From Streptomyces glaucescens (GTDB taxonomy: Bacteria > Actinomycetota > Actinomycetes > Streptomycetales > Streptomycetaceae), in assembly GCF_000761215.1 (NCBI RefSeq), contig NZ_CP009439.1, positions 106,575-170,574 on the forward strand: a stretch of 64,000 bases of DNA, read 5' to 3'. A program made the position numbers and the translations under genes. Below the pieces are notes generated by a model. That model was not told the origin of the DNA. It saw only the letters and a program-made list of their open reading frames with translations, and searched no databases. Of this stretch, positions 25,582 to 35,208 are shown piece by piece (the stretch's first letter is position 1; the number at the start of each line of letters is the position of its first letter).

Positions 25582-28500
25582 GCGTACTCTCCCAGGTAGG
25601 CGTCAAAGCCCGCGCGCAGCGCGGGGAGCAGGTGCTGGGCGTGGGCGTACTCGGCGATTTCCTCGATGGTGTGGCCGTAAGAAGCGCCGAACTGGGCGAG
25701 GTCGTCCTGCGGGGACTGCTCGAGCAGCCCGCGGATCAGGGTGGGCAGGTCGGATCCCCAGGTGGGGTCGTGGAAGGCGCCGTCGATGAAGTGGAGCTCG
25801 ACGTGGGTCTGCCCGCGGCGTCCGCGGCCTGCCAGCTGGACGCTCTGCCCGAGGAGGGTGGCGACGAGTTCGTACTTCAGCTCGTCGGGCAGGGCGGAGA
25901 AGCGCTTGGGCGCGTTGAGGTTCAGGCGCAGGTGCGCGTCGGCCGTCGCGCGGGCCTGGGCCAGGACGGCGGCGGGGTCATCGCCGGGCACGGTGTCGCG
26001 CCAAGCCCGGGCGGCGACACTGGCCGCCAGCACCGCCGGGTCGTCCGCCGGCATGACCGGCCGGACACCCATGGCGATCAGGGTGATGGCTGACACGGCG
26101 ACGCCCTCGAACACGGTCAGCACGTTCAAGCCCCGCTCGGTGCGCGGCAGCGGCGAGATGAGCACCTCGCCGTCGAGGTCCGCCAGTTCCGCGAAACGGT
26201 CGCGGGTGAGCTGGCCGATCGCGTCGCAGACCGGCGGCAGAGAGGGGTTGGGGGTGTCCGCGACGGCGACGTAGATCCGCAGCCGCCGCCCGAGGGCGAG
26301 TGCGGTGTCGTACAGGGTCTGGGCGAACAGGCGGGCCTGCCGGTAGGAGTTGACGGTGATCAGGGCCCGCGCGCGATGCCGGGTGCGCGCATCCGCGGCA
26401 AGCCGGTCCAGGTCGCGCACCAAGCCCGGTGCATAGCTGGCGGCCAGTGAGATGACCCGCTGGTCGCGTTCGCGGTAGGGGGTGCTGCCGACGGCCAAGA
26501 GCTTCCCGTCGGCGACGGGGCTGCTGTTGAAGATGGTCAGGCCGCCCGAAAGGGTGTCGGGCATCGCCCAGTCTGGGCGGGCGAGCAGGTGGGTGCGTGT
26601 CGCGCCCGGCATGAAGCCGGTGGCGGACATGCCCAGGACAGTACGCTGGCGGCCGCTCAGGGCGAGGGAGACGATGCTGCCGAGGAACTGCGTCTCGGTG
26701 TGGGGGTCGGCGCGCAGCACCTCCATCTTCAAGCTCGCATGGGCATCTGGATCGTCCAGCCCTTCGAAGCGGAACCCGCCCAGCTGGCGTCCCAGCGGCC
26801 CGAACGGGACGACGGTGCCGGCGCCCTGGTGGCCGATCGCGTCGGCGAGCTCGGAGGCCGCGTCGATGCCGTGCCCGGCGAGTTCGCCGGCCCTGTCCGT
26901 CAGGTTGAACATCGTGTGGACGATGGCCGTCAGCCACGTCTTCATCATCAGCGCGTGCAAGACGCCCGCGGTGACCTCGGTGCGCGTGGGCGCCCGCACC
27001 GGCTCTGGCCGGTCGAGCCCGCGCTGCGCCGGCACCGTGGACTCGGCAGGTGCCCCGTCGTCTCCGCACTCGGTGGCGTAGAAGGCGGGCAGCCCGGCAC
27101 AGATGATCTCCCGCAGTTCGTCCTTGAGGGGGCCAAGCTGCCACTCCCCGCCCTCGTCGATCGTGAGCATCCGCTCCAGCACGCCCGGGACGGGCAGCAG
27201 CCGATCCGGCAGGACGGCGCAGGAAGGGCGGTCGCCCGGCCGGGTGGCCACGCGCGGGAGCAAAGCCTGCAGACAGTCGGCCTGCTCAGCGGTGGCCGCA
27301 GCATCAGGGTCCACCCCGATCAGGTTCTCCAGCAGATGCCGGTCCCACTGATGGGGCTGATACCAGCGCTTGCGGTCCTGCAGGACCTGCCGCGTCCGGC
27401 GCGGGTCCTGCCCGCGGGCCAGGGCCCGCGCCTGGGCGACCTCGGTGCAGACCTCCTCCCCGGCCACCAGGTCGAGCAGCTGCTCGGCCAGGAACACCGC
27501 CCGGGTCAGGGGCCGGCGCACGGCCATCGCCAGCCGCGGCGGCGCCTGGTTCAGGCTGTCGCGAATGCGCCGCAGCACCGTGGTCGGGTGGGAGCGGGAC
27601 GCGAGCTCCAGCACGCCGCACTCGTCGAACCCCCGCGACTGGTAGGCGTCGACCTCGTCGACGACCACATAGGATGCCAGGCGCAGAAGGAACTCCCGCA
27701 CGCTGATGCTGTTGCGGACCTCCCCGTCGACCTCCACCGGAACCTTGATCATCCCGGACTGGAAGCAGGCATGGGTGGTCACGATGATCCTGGCCGTCGT
27801 CGCGGCCTCGACGTGGGAGAACTTCCCGCAGGACGACACATACGGGCACAGCGCCCGCTCCGGCTGGCCGAAAGCATCCGACGCCATGACCGTGCACGGC
27901 TCCCTGCCGGCCTCGAAGGCGTCGCGCCCCTCGAGCTGCGCCTGCGCGGCGCACCCGTAGGCGGAGTTGTTGATGAGGAAGGCGATGCTCGCCGAGGCCT
28001 GCGCCAGCGGCACGCCGGTGCCCTCCAGCTTCGCGGCGGAGCGCAGCGCGAAGTTGTACCGGCTGTTGGGGGCGATGAACGGCGTGGCCGTCGCCTTGAC
28101 GCCCGCCGCCCGCAGCTCCTGCTGCAAGGTGGCGGCCTCGCCGTAGACGTCGCCGTTGTCGCTGACCACCAGCACGGTGGTGCGGCCCAGGCCTGCCTGC
28201 TGGATCGCCAGCCCCCGGCCGAAGACGTTCTTGCCTACGCCCGGGGGCGCACTCAGCAGGTGCATCCGGCCCGGCGGCAGGACGACGGGTTCCAGAGGGC
28301 GGCGTCCGCCACCGATGGTCCCGCGCAGCAGCAGCGCGATCTGCTTCTCGCGGAAGGCCGGGCCCTTCATGTCCTGGTCGGTGTCCCGGCTCTGCCAGCC
28401 GAGCTCATCGGCGTCCACCACCAACTCCACCGACGGCACGGTCACGACCTGAGGCGGCCTGTACACCCCCTGCTCATCGGGGAAAGCGAGCTGGACCCGC

Positions 28501-28946
28501 CCACGCGATGTCGGCGCCGACCAGCCCGATCCGCTCGCTACCCGCAGCAGCCGTCGGCGCCTGGCCGGCGCGAGCAGGCGGTCGACGACGTCCGCAGGGT
28601 CCTGCCCGTGAGCCGGCAGCACTTCAAGCGCCCGTCCCCGCTCGCTGTACCCGAGCGCGTAGAGAGCGAGCAGCGGGTCATCCGCGTCCGGGGTGTGGAA
28701 GACGTCGTAGACGGTCCGTTCGACGTGGTGCAGTAGCGCCTCCCCCCGATGGCGGATGCCCAACAGCACGCCGAGGCGCTGCTTGTCCGCCTCCGACCAC
28801 TCCTCCCAGTCCGCCACGGCACGCGGCGCGTGCCCGCTCAGCAGGACATGGGCGTCCGCGACGCGCACCACCTGCCGCCCGTCGCGGAACCGGGCGGGAA
28901 GAAGATACTCGGCCAAGGCCAGAGCCCCGGCAAGCGTCCTGCTCAC
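25578..28946 (-). CDS. DinG/XPD-like Fe-S helicase of the pPIWI-RE module
   Basis: 1122 residues from GTG 28946. The first ~200 residues are an accessory domain. Walker A is APPGVGKN (233-240). Four cysteines (332, 351, 367 and 373, the last two in CPYVSSCG) lie between Walker A and the DE box, where XPD/DinG helicases carry an Fe-S cluster. The DE box is VVVDEVDA (428-434). Helicase domain 2 motifs include ALITVNSYRQARLF and LAGRGRRGQTHVELHFIDG. Expected to unwind DNA or R-loops at the target. Start and stop both overlap neighbours by 4 bases, so the three proteins are made together. Confidence 0.85.
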   Translation of the reverse strand: MSRTLAGALALAEYLLPARFRDGRQVVRVADAHVLLSGHAPRAVADWEEWSEADKQRLGVLLGIRHRGEALLHHVERTVYDVFHTPDADDPLLALYALGYSERGRALEVLPAHGQDPADVVDRLLAPARRRRLLRVASGSGWSAPTSRGRVQLAFPDEQGVYRPPQVVTVPSVELVVDADELGWQSRDTDQDMKGPAFREKQIALLLRGTIGGGRRPLEPVVLPPGRMHLLSAPPGVGKNVFGRGLAIQQAGLGRTTVLVVSDNGDVYGEAATLQQELRAAGVKATATPFIAPNSRYNFALRSAAKLEGTGVPLAQASASIAFLINNSAYGCAAQAQLEGRDAFEAGREPCTVMASDAFGQPERALCPYVSSCGKFSHVEAATTARIIVTTHACFQSGMIKVPVEVDGEVRNSISVREFLLRLASYVVVDEVDAYQSRGFDECGVLELASRSHPTTVLRRIRDSLNQAPPRLAMAVRRPLTRAVFLAEQLLDLVAGEEVCTEVAQARALARGQDPRRTRQVLQDRKRWYQPHQWDRHLLENLIGVDPDAAATAEQADCLQALLPRVATRPGDRPSCAVLPDRLLPVPGVLERMLTIDEGGEWQLGPLKDELREIICAGLPAFYATECGDDGAPAESTVPAQRGLDRPEPVRAPTRTEVTAGVLHALMMKTWLTAIVHTMFNLTDRAGELAGHGIDAASELADAIGHQGAGTVVPFGPLGRQLGGFRFEGLDDPDAHASLKMEVLRADPHTETQFLGSIVSLALSGRQRTVLGMSATGFMPGATRTHLLARPDWAMPDTLSGGLTIFNSSPVADGKLLAVGSTPYRERDQRVISLAASYAPGLVRDLDRLAADARTRHRARALITVNSYRQARLFAQTLYDTALALGRRLRIYVAVADTPNPSLPPVCDAIGQLTRDRFAELADLDGEVLISPLPRTERGLNVLTVFEGVAVSAITLIAMGVRPVMPADDPAVLAASVAARAWRDTVPGDDPAAVLAQARATADAHLRLNLNAPKRFSALPDELKYELVATLLGQSVQLAGRGRRGQTHVELHFIDGAFHDPTWGSDLPTLIRGLLEQSPQDDLAQFGASYGHTIEEIAEYAHAQHLLPALRAGFDAYLGEYA

Positions 28947-30145
28947 GCCCCCTCCACCTCCGCCACCAGGTCGGCATCGGTCAGCACGCGCGCCCCGCTG
29001 CCGCGCACCACCCGGCGCAGCAACGGCAGATATCCCCGCAGGTGCTCAGGCACCACGAAACACAGCTCGCCAGGCCCCTCCGGATCCTCGCGCAGCTTCT
29101 GGGCCAGCCCGTACGGGTCGGCCCAAGTCTTGACGTCGACGCGCCACGCCCTGGACCGGCCGGGACGAGTGACATGCAGGTCATAGGCGTCGCCGAACGG
29201 CCACAGCCGCACCTCCGCGCCCAAGGCGACCAGCCGGTCGCGCAGCTCGACCTCCAGCAAGCCCGGGAGCGTCACCCACAGCCACAGGGCGTAAGGCAAC
29301 GCCACGTAGCCCTCCACGGGCAGCAACTCCGGCACGGTGCGCAATTCGCCGCACGGGGCCAGGCGCCAGCCCTCCACCGCAGCCGGCTCGGCCCAATACC
29401 GGGAGCCCAGCAGGCTGTGGCGCTCGTCCTCACACTCGACGTCCACCACGCCGTTGGGGCGGTAGGTGGCCCGCATCGTCCATCTGCACATCGGACACGC
29501 TGCCCACAGGCCGCCGAACTGCCGCGTCGGGGAGATACCGGTGTACGCGCCCAGCTCGACCAACGCGGTGTTCCGGGACAAAGCGCGCCGTGTCAGGACG
29601 GGCGTACGGACCATCGCCTCCCGGCCCCGGGTGTACGCCTCGAAACCTGCGCCCCTCAGCGCGCGGAAGACGGCGTGCTGGACGGTCTCGCCGGAGATCC
29701 GCGACAGCCCGCTACTCACCGGCAGCATCCCTACCGCCCGCAGCAGGCTGTGCAGATGCCGGATGTCGGCACCAATCCCCGGGGCCTGGTGGCCGTGCTC
29801 AGAGGCCTCCACCGCGAGCCGGTGCAGCGCCAAGCTGGGCATGCCGTCGTCATCGAGCAGCCACAGCTTGCCGAGCACTGACCCCTGAGGCCGTCCCGGC
29901 AGAAGATCGGCCACCCGGCTTCCACGGAGCCGACGGGTGAACACCTCGTACGACGGTGCCTGCTCAACGACCCCGAACGAGCGCACGTAGCGACCATGGC
30001 ACTCCATCAGCAGCCGCATCTGCCCCTGTGCCTCGCCCTCACTGCTACTCAAGGCGAGCGCCGCGACCACGCAGGTGTCGAGTGCCGCACGCTGGTCCTC
30101 GTCGAGTTCTTGAACGGCCGCTGCCGTCCCGGCCACCGCCGACAC
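28943..30145 (-). CDS. REase-domain protein of the pPIWI-RE module
   Basis: 400 residues. The start is GTG 30145, with ggggagga upstream; the longer open frame to 30613 has no coding character. A zinc-ribbon lies in the middle (CPMCRW with a later VECEDERH). The C-terminal nuclease domain has FGDAYDLHV and DVKTWADPYGLA (D337, K339), the D...DxK pattern of restriction-type nucleases. It ends at residue 400 with a helix (DADLVAEVEG). In the module it is the likely DNA-cutting subunit. It is the first gene of the operon. Confidence 0.82.
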   Translation of the reverse strand: MSAVAGTAAAVQELDEDQRAALDTCVVAALALSSSEGEAQGQMRLLMECHGRYVRSFGVVEQAPSYEVFTRRLRGSRVADLLPGRPQGSVLGKLWLLDDDGMPSLALHRLAVEASEHGHQAPGIGADIRHLHSLLRAVGMLPVSSGLSRISGETVQHAVFRALRGAGFEAYTRGREAMVRTPVLTRRALSRNTALVELGAYTGISPTRQFGGLWAACPMCRWTMRATYRPNGVVDVECEDERHSLLGSRYWAEPAAVEGWRLAPCGELRTVPELLPVEGYVALPYALWLWVTLPGLLEVELRDRLVALGAEVRLWPFGDAYDLHVTRPGRSRAWRVDVKTWADPYGLAQKLREDPEGPGELCFVVPEHLRGYLPLLRRVVRGSGARVLTDADLVAEVEGA

Positions 30146-30740
30146 CCCGGTCCTCCCCGCACCGCATCGAGCCCATGCCACGACCTCAACCCCTCTGCCC
30201 TGTGGGAGGGCACGGGAGTTCGGGGACCTTCCCCCGATCCGGTGATCCCGATCCGACGTTCGCGATGCGGGGTCTTCCGGACGGACTCGTGTCCGGCAGT
30301 CGCCGAATCGGGACGAGCAGCGTCGCGCCCCCAACGGCGCTCCGCAGACGACGCGGGCATACGGTCGCGGCGCGCGGGATGTGCTGTGTGTACGGGGACA
30401 CGGGCCTGGCGGAGGTGGTCGCCGCCGTCTACCTGTACATCGACCGCGACGTCCTCGCCCGGCAGGTTGCCCGTGAGGATGCTTAGTGTTGCTCCCTGGC
30501 CACGTGCCTGTACGGCTGGGACGCGACGGCGCAGGCCGCCACGCCGTGGTCTCACTCATGGCGTGCCCTTGGCCTCCAACGCACGGCAGCTGTACGGCTT
30601 CTCGCTCGATCATCGCGGATCAGGCGGGCGAGGCCTCGGCTTCGTCCTCTCCATGCCCCGCACGGAAAGGGCGGCAAACTGGCCGGAGTGCTGAGAGGGG
30701 GAGCGGGGCAGACAGCGGAGGTGCGCTAGTTTCGTGCGGT
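30146..30740. promoter_or_regulatory. Divergent control region between pPIWI-RE and HEPN genes
   Basis: About 595 bases with no supported gene; the long open frames here lack coding bias. It must hold promoters for both the pPIWI-RE operon and the HEPN gene. A -10-like tagttt at 30727-30732 sits just before the HEPN ATG. Confidence 0.5.
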
Positions 30741-32138
30741 ATGGAAAGCCCCTCCCAGCTACGTCAAGCCGCCCTCGCCTGGCTTGATCAGGCACGTTAT
30801 CTCCCCTCCATTCCCCAGGCCGTCTCTGACGCAGCGCTTGCATCGCGGCCGGAGTGGGATGACCTGAGCAACGCAGTGGCCATGGCGGCGCCGGTGTCGG
30901 GGCACCGTGACCTGTACGGAAAGCTAACTGGTGACTGGCTGCCCCGATGGTCCGTGATTCTGGGTGCATCCGGGCTGGGCGACGCGACCCGTTTGATCGC
31001 CCGAGGGGCCACTGTGTCGGTGGAGGAGGTCGCGGATAGTTTCGTTGCCTTCTGTACGGCCCCGGCACTGGGTGCCGAGGACTGGCTGCTGCTGACCGGC
31101 GATCTTCCTGAAGGTGCACGAGTTCCGGTGGGGCACTACACCCTGCAGACCTTCACCACCGACGAACTGAAGCAGCTGGGCCCCATGCCCGCGCTCTATG
31201 GCTTGCAGCTGGGCGGGCTCGACCTCGATCTTCTAATCGGTGCGCCCTTCGTCCATGCCCCGAACCCTGACCGTACGCCGGACCGCAGAGGGACCCACTG
31301 GTTCGAGACCGCCGGTCCTCGGCCGGAAGCCCGCCACTGGAGAGCGCTGCTCCCCCTTATCCTGTGGAGCGAAGACCTGTTGCACGTCGATGCCGTGTTC
31401 AGAGTCGAGCGCGGCCGGTACTTTGAACTGAACCGAAACGACGTACCGACCACCATTGAGACCATTGCGAGTCGCCACGGGACCCCGGTCGAAATCGAAG
31501 CCCGTAAGACGGGGAGCTTCCATCACGCGCCGGCAGATCTGCCGCGGATGCAGGCCTTCTGCTCCGCAGTAACCGCCAGGATCGATGCCGTCATGGCTGG
31601 CGCAACCAGCGGCCGCACATTGCCCAGGAAACGTGCCCGACGGCTTGAACGGGCCGCCCGACACCTGCTGCAGGCCTACCAGCGCACCCCCAGCGACAAC
31701 GAAGTATGGGAGCAAGAGATAGACGAGCTGCACTTGGACTACGTCATCGCTCTGGAAGCCCTGATAGCCAGTCCCAACGACAAGCACGACGGCATCAGCA
31801 AGAAGATGCAGACTCGCACGGCCGCCCTGTTCCCCCCAGCGCTGCGCGAACTCGTCACGAAGGCAGTGCGGGACGCATACAACGCACGGTCCTTGTATGT
31901 ACACGGAGACCTGCTCAAAGAGCAGGAGGAGAGCAAAAGGCAGACTCAGCTGCGTGAGCTGCGGCTGATCGTGCGGCAGGTGGTTCTGCGCTGGCTCATC
32001 CTCACCCCCCACGACACCGAGGATCTCGCACCACGTCTCGACGCCGCAGCCGACTGCGGCAGCTGTGAGCAGGCCATTGACGAGCCTCTGCGCGCCTTCT
32101 TCCAGGAAACGACGACACGGGACGATATCCGCTCCTGA
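30741..32138 (+). CDS. HEPN-domain defence-like protein (ApeA-like layout)
   Basis: 465 residues from ATG 30741. There is no ribosome site, and a tagttt -10-like box lies 9 bases upstream, so the message may be leaderless. The N-terminal ~220 residues (LLTGDLPEGARVPVGHYTL, LLIGAPFVHAPNPD, ALLPLILWSEDLLHVDAVF) form an unknown sensor-like domain. The C-terminal half is helical and ends in a HEPN motif (ARSLYVHGDL, R-x4-H). The layout of a large N-terminal domain plus C-terminal HEPN recalls ApeA-type abortive-infection proteins (inference). A truncated second copy, closely similar, lies at 57096-58141. Confidence 0.65.
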   Translation: MESPSQLRQAALAWLDQARYLPSIPQAVSDAALASRPEWDDLSNAVAMAAPVSGHRDLYGKLTGDWLPRWSVILGASGLGDATRLIARGATVSVEEVADSFVAFCTAPALGAEDWLLLTGDLPEGARVPVGHYTLQTFTTDELKQLGPMPALYGLQLGGLDLDLLIGAPFVHAPNPDRTPDRRGTHWFETAGPRPEARHWRALLPLILWSEDLLHVDAVFRVERGRYFELNRNDVPTTIETIASRHGTPVEIEARKTGSFHHAPADLPRMQAFCSAVTARIDAVMAGATSGRTLPRKRARRLERAARHLLQAYQRTPSDNEVWEQEIDELHLDYVIALEALIASPNDKHDGISKKMQTRTAALFPPALRELVTKAVRDAYNARSLYVHGDLLKEQEESKRQTQLRELRLIVRQVVLRWLILTPHDTEDLAPRLDAAADCGSCEQAIDEPLRAFFQETTTRDDIRS

Positions 32139-32187
32139 GGCGGCCGAGAGACTCCCGGCGGCTATCACGGTCGGTGCGGGGTGCTCG

Positions 32188-33954
32188 TTATGCCTTTGCC
32201 TTGCCTGTGGCTTTGAAGCGGAAGCCGAAGAGACCGCCCTCGTCGTCGTCGGTGAGGCGGGGGCTTCGGATGTGGGGTTCGGGGTTGAATCCGCGCTGGG
32301 CAGCGGTGCTGAGGGTGTCTGTGTTGAGGGTGACGATGTACTGCATGTGCTCTTCCTCCGTCACTTCGGCTGCGAGCGCCAAGGCTCGCGCGACCTGCCG
32401 TTCGTCGACGCCGTCGTAGAGGTGGCTGTCGTGGATGAGGAAGTCAGGGCCGCGCTCGTGGCGGTGAGCGAGGACAGCCAGGGTGAGGTCGAAGCAGAAG
32501 ATGACCATGTTGTTGATGCCGCGGCTGTCGTCGGCATCGATCCGAGGCGTGATGTTAAGGCTGGTGCGGCCGGCCTCGATCGCGAGATAGGCTTCGCGGC
32601 CCTCGCCGTAAAGGCGCTGGGCGTACCGGGAGAACAGCAGGATCGCTTCGTCTGTCTGCTGCCGGCGCTCTTGGAGGTCGAGGTCGACGGCCTGTTGTAG
32701 TTCGAGGCTCTTGGCGGTGATCTGGCGGGTGCTGGCTTCTAGGGCCTGCGCTGCGTCGAAGCGGTGGCGAAGAGCACCGAGGGCGGCCTCCTCTCGCCCT
32801 AGTGCTGTCTGCAGAGCGGTCAGCGCTTCCAGCGCTCCGCCTTCCGCCAGCTCGCGCAGGAGGCGGGCCTGGTCCTCGCCCAGGTCGGCACGTTGCTGAC
32901 GCCGGGCGGCCAGGCGGTCGGTGAGTTCCTGGATCTCCTCCTCCAGGAACCTGCGCCGGTTGCGTATGACGGAGTGGTGGAACGCCTTGACATCGTCGAA
33001 GCGACGCCGGACCTGGTCGTTGAGGATGACCCCTAGCTCGCGGTAGGCGGGCTCGAGGTAGGACACCTCGACGTCGGTGGTCTCGGTGACCGCGCCTTGG
33101 AGTTCTTCGAGGTTGTGCTGGTCGATCACGTCGTCCTGGGCGAGCTGCTTGATTCGGCGGCTTACCTGGTCTGCGCGCTCTTTGAGGCGCTCGTACTCAG
33201 GGACGACCTGGAAGGCGGCAACCTGCGCTCGCAGTCGTTCGACCTGTGCCTCGGCGAGAGTGATTTGGCCCCTCAGGTCGGCAGTGGACCCGACGATCCG
33301 TCCCCATACGGGATCGTTGACGGCCTTCCTGAGCTGGTCTCTGGTTGCCTTGCGGGCATTGAGCTCGCGGTATCCGTTGACCAGCTGCCAGTCCAGCCCC
33401 AGGAGGTACGCCAGGTTCGATGAGGCCTCCGCGGCGGGCTGCCGGGAGAACGTCCGGGTGGGCTCGTTGAAGCCGTGAGCGGAGACACGGCGGATGAGGA
33501 ATGACAGGAGCGCGCGACCGCTCACTCCGGGATGGTCGCCATCGAGCCCGAACAGGTCCCGCTCGATGACGCGATTCCACTGCTCCACGGACAGCTCGAC
33601 GTCCTGGTCGTCCGTGAAAAGCGTGTCGGCCGACACGCCGGATACGTCCCGGCTCAGCGACACGACCTTGGGACTGTCCCCGCGCCGTCGTACCTCGAGC
33701 GGATCGTCCTGCCACGGCCAGTCCATAGTCAGGCTGAAGGTGATGTGGCGCAGAGCCCTGTTCGTGGCCAGCGACCCGGAGGATTTTGCCCCCAGAAGGA
33801 AGTGCACGAGCTCGATCACGCTCGACTTGCCGGCACTGTTACGGCTGTCGGTCTCAGCCGACGACGACGTGGTGTCCGCGACCAGCAGGTTCAGTCCCGG
33901 TGAGAAATCCACCGTCTTGAACCGGGCGTCGTCAGCGCTCAGACGGCGCAGCAT
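32188..33954 (-). CDS. ABC-3C system ATPase (DUF2326)
   Basis: 588 residues from ATG 33954, with aaggag upstream. Walker A is SRNSAGKSS (37-45) after the SMC-like opening LRRLSADDARFKTVDFSPGL. A long coiled coil fills the middle (YERLKERADQVSRRIKQLAQ and VIRNRRRFLEEEIQELTDRL). The DUF2326 end has NNMVIFCFDLTLAVLAH and DFLIHDSHLYDGVDERQ, the Walker B-type block. This is the RecN/SMC-like ATPase of ABC-three-component conflict systems. It overlaps the middle-component gene by 23 bases. Confidence 0.85.
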   Translation of the reverse strand: MLRRLSADDARFKTVDFSPGLNLLVADTTSSSAETDSRNSAGKSSVIELVHFLLGAKSSGSLATNRALRHITFSLTMDWPWQDDPLEVRRRGDSPKVVSLSRDVSGVSADTLFTDDQDVELSVEQWNRVIERDLFGLDGDHPGVSGRALLSFLIRRVSAHGFNEPTRTFSRQPAAEASSNLAYLLGLDWQLVNGYRELNARKATRDQLRKAVNDPVWGRIVGSTADLRGQITLAEAQVERLRAQVAAFQVVPEYERLKERADQVSRRIKQLAQDDVIDQHNLEELQGAVTETTDVEVSYLEPAYRELGVILNDQVRRRFDDVKAFHHSVIRNRRRFLEEEIQELTDRLAARRQQRADLGEDQARLLRELAEGGALEALTALQTALGREEAALGALRHRFDAAQALEASTRQITAKSLELQQAVDLDLQERRQQTDEAILLFSRYAQRLYGEGREAYLAIEAGRTSLNITPRIDADDSRGINNMVIFCFDLTLAVLAHRHERGPDFLIHDSHLYDGVDERQVARALALAAEVTEEEHMQYIVTLNTDTLSTAAQRGFNPEPHIRSPRLTDDDEGGLFGFRFKATGKAKA

Positions 33955-34198
33955 CCGTACTCCTTGCAACGAGAACGTCCTGGTCCAGCTCCACCGCACC
34001 CATGGCGAAGAGGATGTCCAGGGCCAGAACGAACCACTCGAACGATACCGGCGAGGTATGGGCCTGATCAGCGCGCCAGCTCTTCAGCCTCGACCACGCC
34101 TGGCTGACAGTCCGCGGTTCATCGAGCTGGAGGAGAACCTGCGCGCCGACAGCGAGCAGGCAGCGGTCAGGAGCGAGCCCTTTCGTCGGAGTGATCAT
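33932..34198 (-). CDS. ABC-3C middle component (MC6-like)
   Basis: 88 residues from ATG 34198, overlapping the effector stop (ATGA). The start MITPTKGLAPDRCLLAVGAQ, with LLQLDEPRTVSQAW and FEWFVLALDILFAMGAVEL, matches the short winged-helix-like MC6 middle component of ABC-three-component systems. It probably bridges ATPase and effector. Order effector-MC-ATPase in one minus-strand operon is as expected. Confidence 0.8.
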   Translation of the reverse strand: MITPTKGLAPDRCLLAVGAQVLLQLDEPRTVSQAWSRLKSWRADQAHTSPVSFEWFVLALDILFAMGAVELDQDVLVARSTDAAPSER

Positions 34199-35130
34199 GC
34201 GGACAACCCGATGCCGGGCTGCCAGCCGGCAGGCGGCGTCTCGAAGATGTCGCATCGCTCGAAGAAGTGCGCCAGCACCACAAGTGCGGCGCGCAGCACC
34301 TTCGGTCGCGGCTGGGCATTCCCCAGGAAGTACATCTTGAGCTGCCAAAGGACGTCGTCAGCGTCGCTGTAGTCGCGACGCACCTGCTGGTAGTACAGGC
34401 GGAAGCCCTCCGCCACCTCGTCATGCTCCAGCGCGCTCCGGGTGCCGGCGTAGAACGCGTCCACCAGGTAGCTCTGACGCATGCCTCGGAGGAGGTCTTC
34501 ACGATCCGCTCCTTCGATCCGGTTGAAGTCCAGCTTCTCCACCGGCACGTCGGGCAGGGACATTAGCGGGTTGGACTCGGCACGGATGTCCTGCAACTGC
34601 TTCAGAAGCGGGGCCAGATCCTCCATCCCGACGCCGAAAGTCGTGTCCTTGATGGGTATCTCGCACCGAAGCACATCCTCCGCAGCCATCAGCGGAAGCT
34701 GCATGCATTCCTGCCACAGGCGCCGACTGCCCATCTGCTCGAACTGAAGCGAGGGCATGCTGTCACGCGCTTCGGCCAACAGGGACGCCACGACAGGGTG
34801 CACACCTCGCCGGTCGTTGTGCACGAAAACAAAGGTGTCGAACTCACCGCTGCGCTTCTCGGCCGCCCCCGAGAGATCCTTGGTCAGCTTTTTCTTGATT
34901 TCGTAAGGATCGACTGTTTGGGGGCCGTAGCAGGCGTACAGCTTGCGGGAATGCAAGCTGAGGCCGTCTGCTGACCTGTCGCCCAGGCGTCCTGCGGTGC
35001 GCACGTCGACGAAGTCGGGATACCGCGAGCACATCAAACGGTGAAAGAAGTCTTCGAACTCGTTTTCGTAAAGCTCAGCCATCAGCCCCAAGAACTTGAT
35101 GTGTGCATACATCCGTTGCTCAAACCGCAT
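34195..35130 (-). CDS. ABC-3C effector with REase-like N-terminus
   Basis: 311 residues from ATG 35130, first gene of the ABC-3C operon. The N-terminus (YENEFEDFFHRLMCSRYPDF, then VRTAGRLGDRSADGLSL and YEIKKKL) reads like a restriction-type nuclease-fold domain. The conserved ABC-3C C-terminal domain follows (VPVEKLDFNRIEGADREDLL, FYAGTRSALEHDEVAEGFR, LWQLKMYFLGNA). Predicted to be unleashed on nucleic acid when the ATPase senses invasion. Catalytic residues are not proven by reading. Confidence 0.75.
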   Translation of the reverse strand: MRFEQRMYAHIKFLGLMAELYENEFEDFFHRLMCSRYPDFVDVRTAGRLGDRSADGLSLHSRKLYACYGPQTVDPYEIKKKLTKDLSGAAEKRSGEFDTFVFVHNDRRGVHPVVASLLAEARDSMPSLQFEQMGSRRLWQECMQLPLMAAEDVLRCEIPIKDTTFGVGMEDLAPLLKQLQDIRAESNPLMSLPDVPVEKLDFNRIEGADREDLLRGMRQSYLVDAFYAGTRSALEHDEVAEGFRLYYQQVRRDYSDADDVLWQLKMYFLGNAQPRPKVLRAALVVLAHFFERCDIFETPPAGWQPGIGLSA

Positions 35131-35208
35131 GAACCCCCCTTGCGCACAGAACTCTCAGAGTAGCTATGTGTAACGGGGCCCAACACCCCTTGATCAGGTC
35201 CTGCTTGC

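Noticed and set aside
26589..28736. 715-aa plus-strand frame opposite the pPIWI-RE helicase
   Set aside because: The minus strand carries Walker A, Cys cluster and DE box; the plus frame has none and shows antisense composition.
30145..30613. Longer start for the REase gene
   Set aside because: The added 156 residues are Arg/Pro/Gly-rich without domain character, and GTG 30145 has a good ribosome site.
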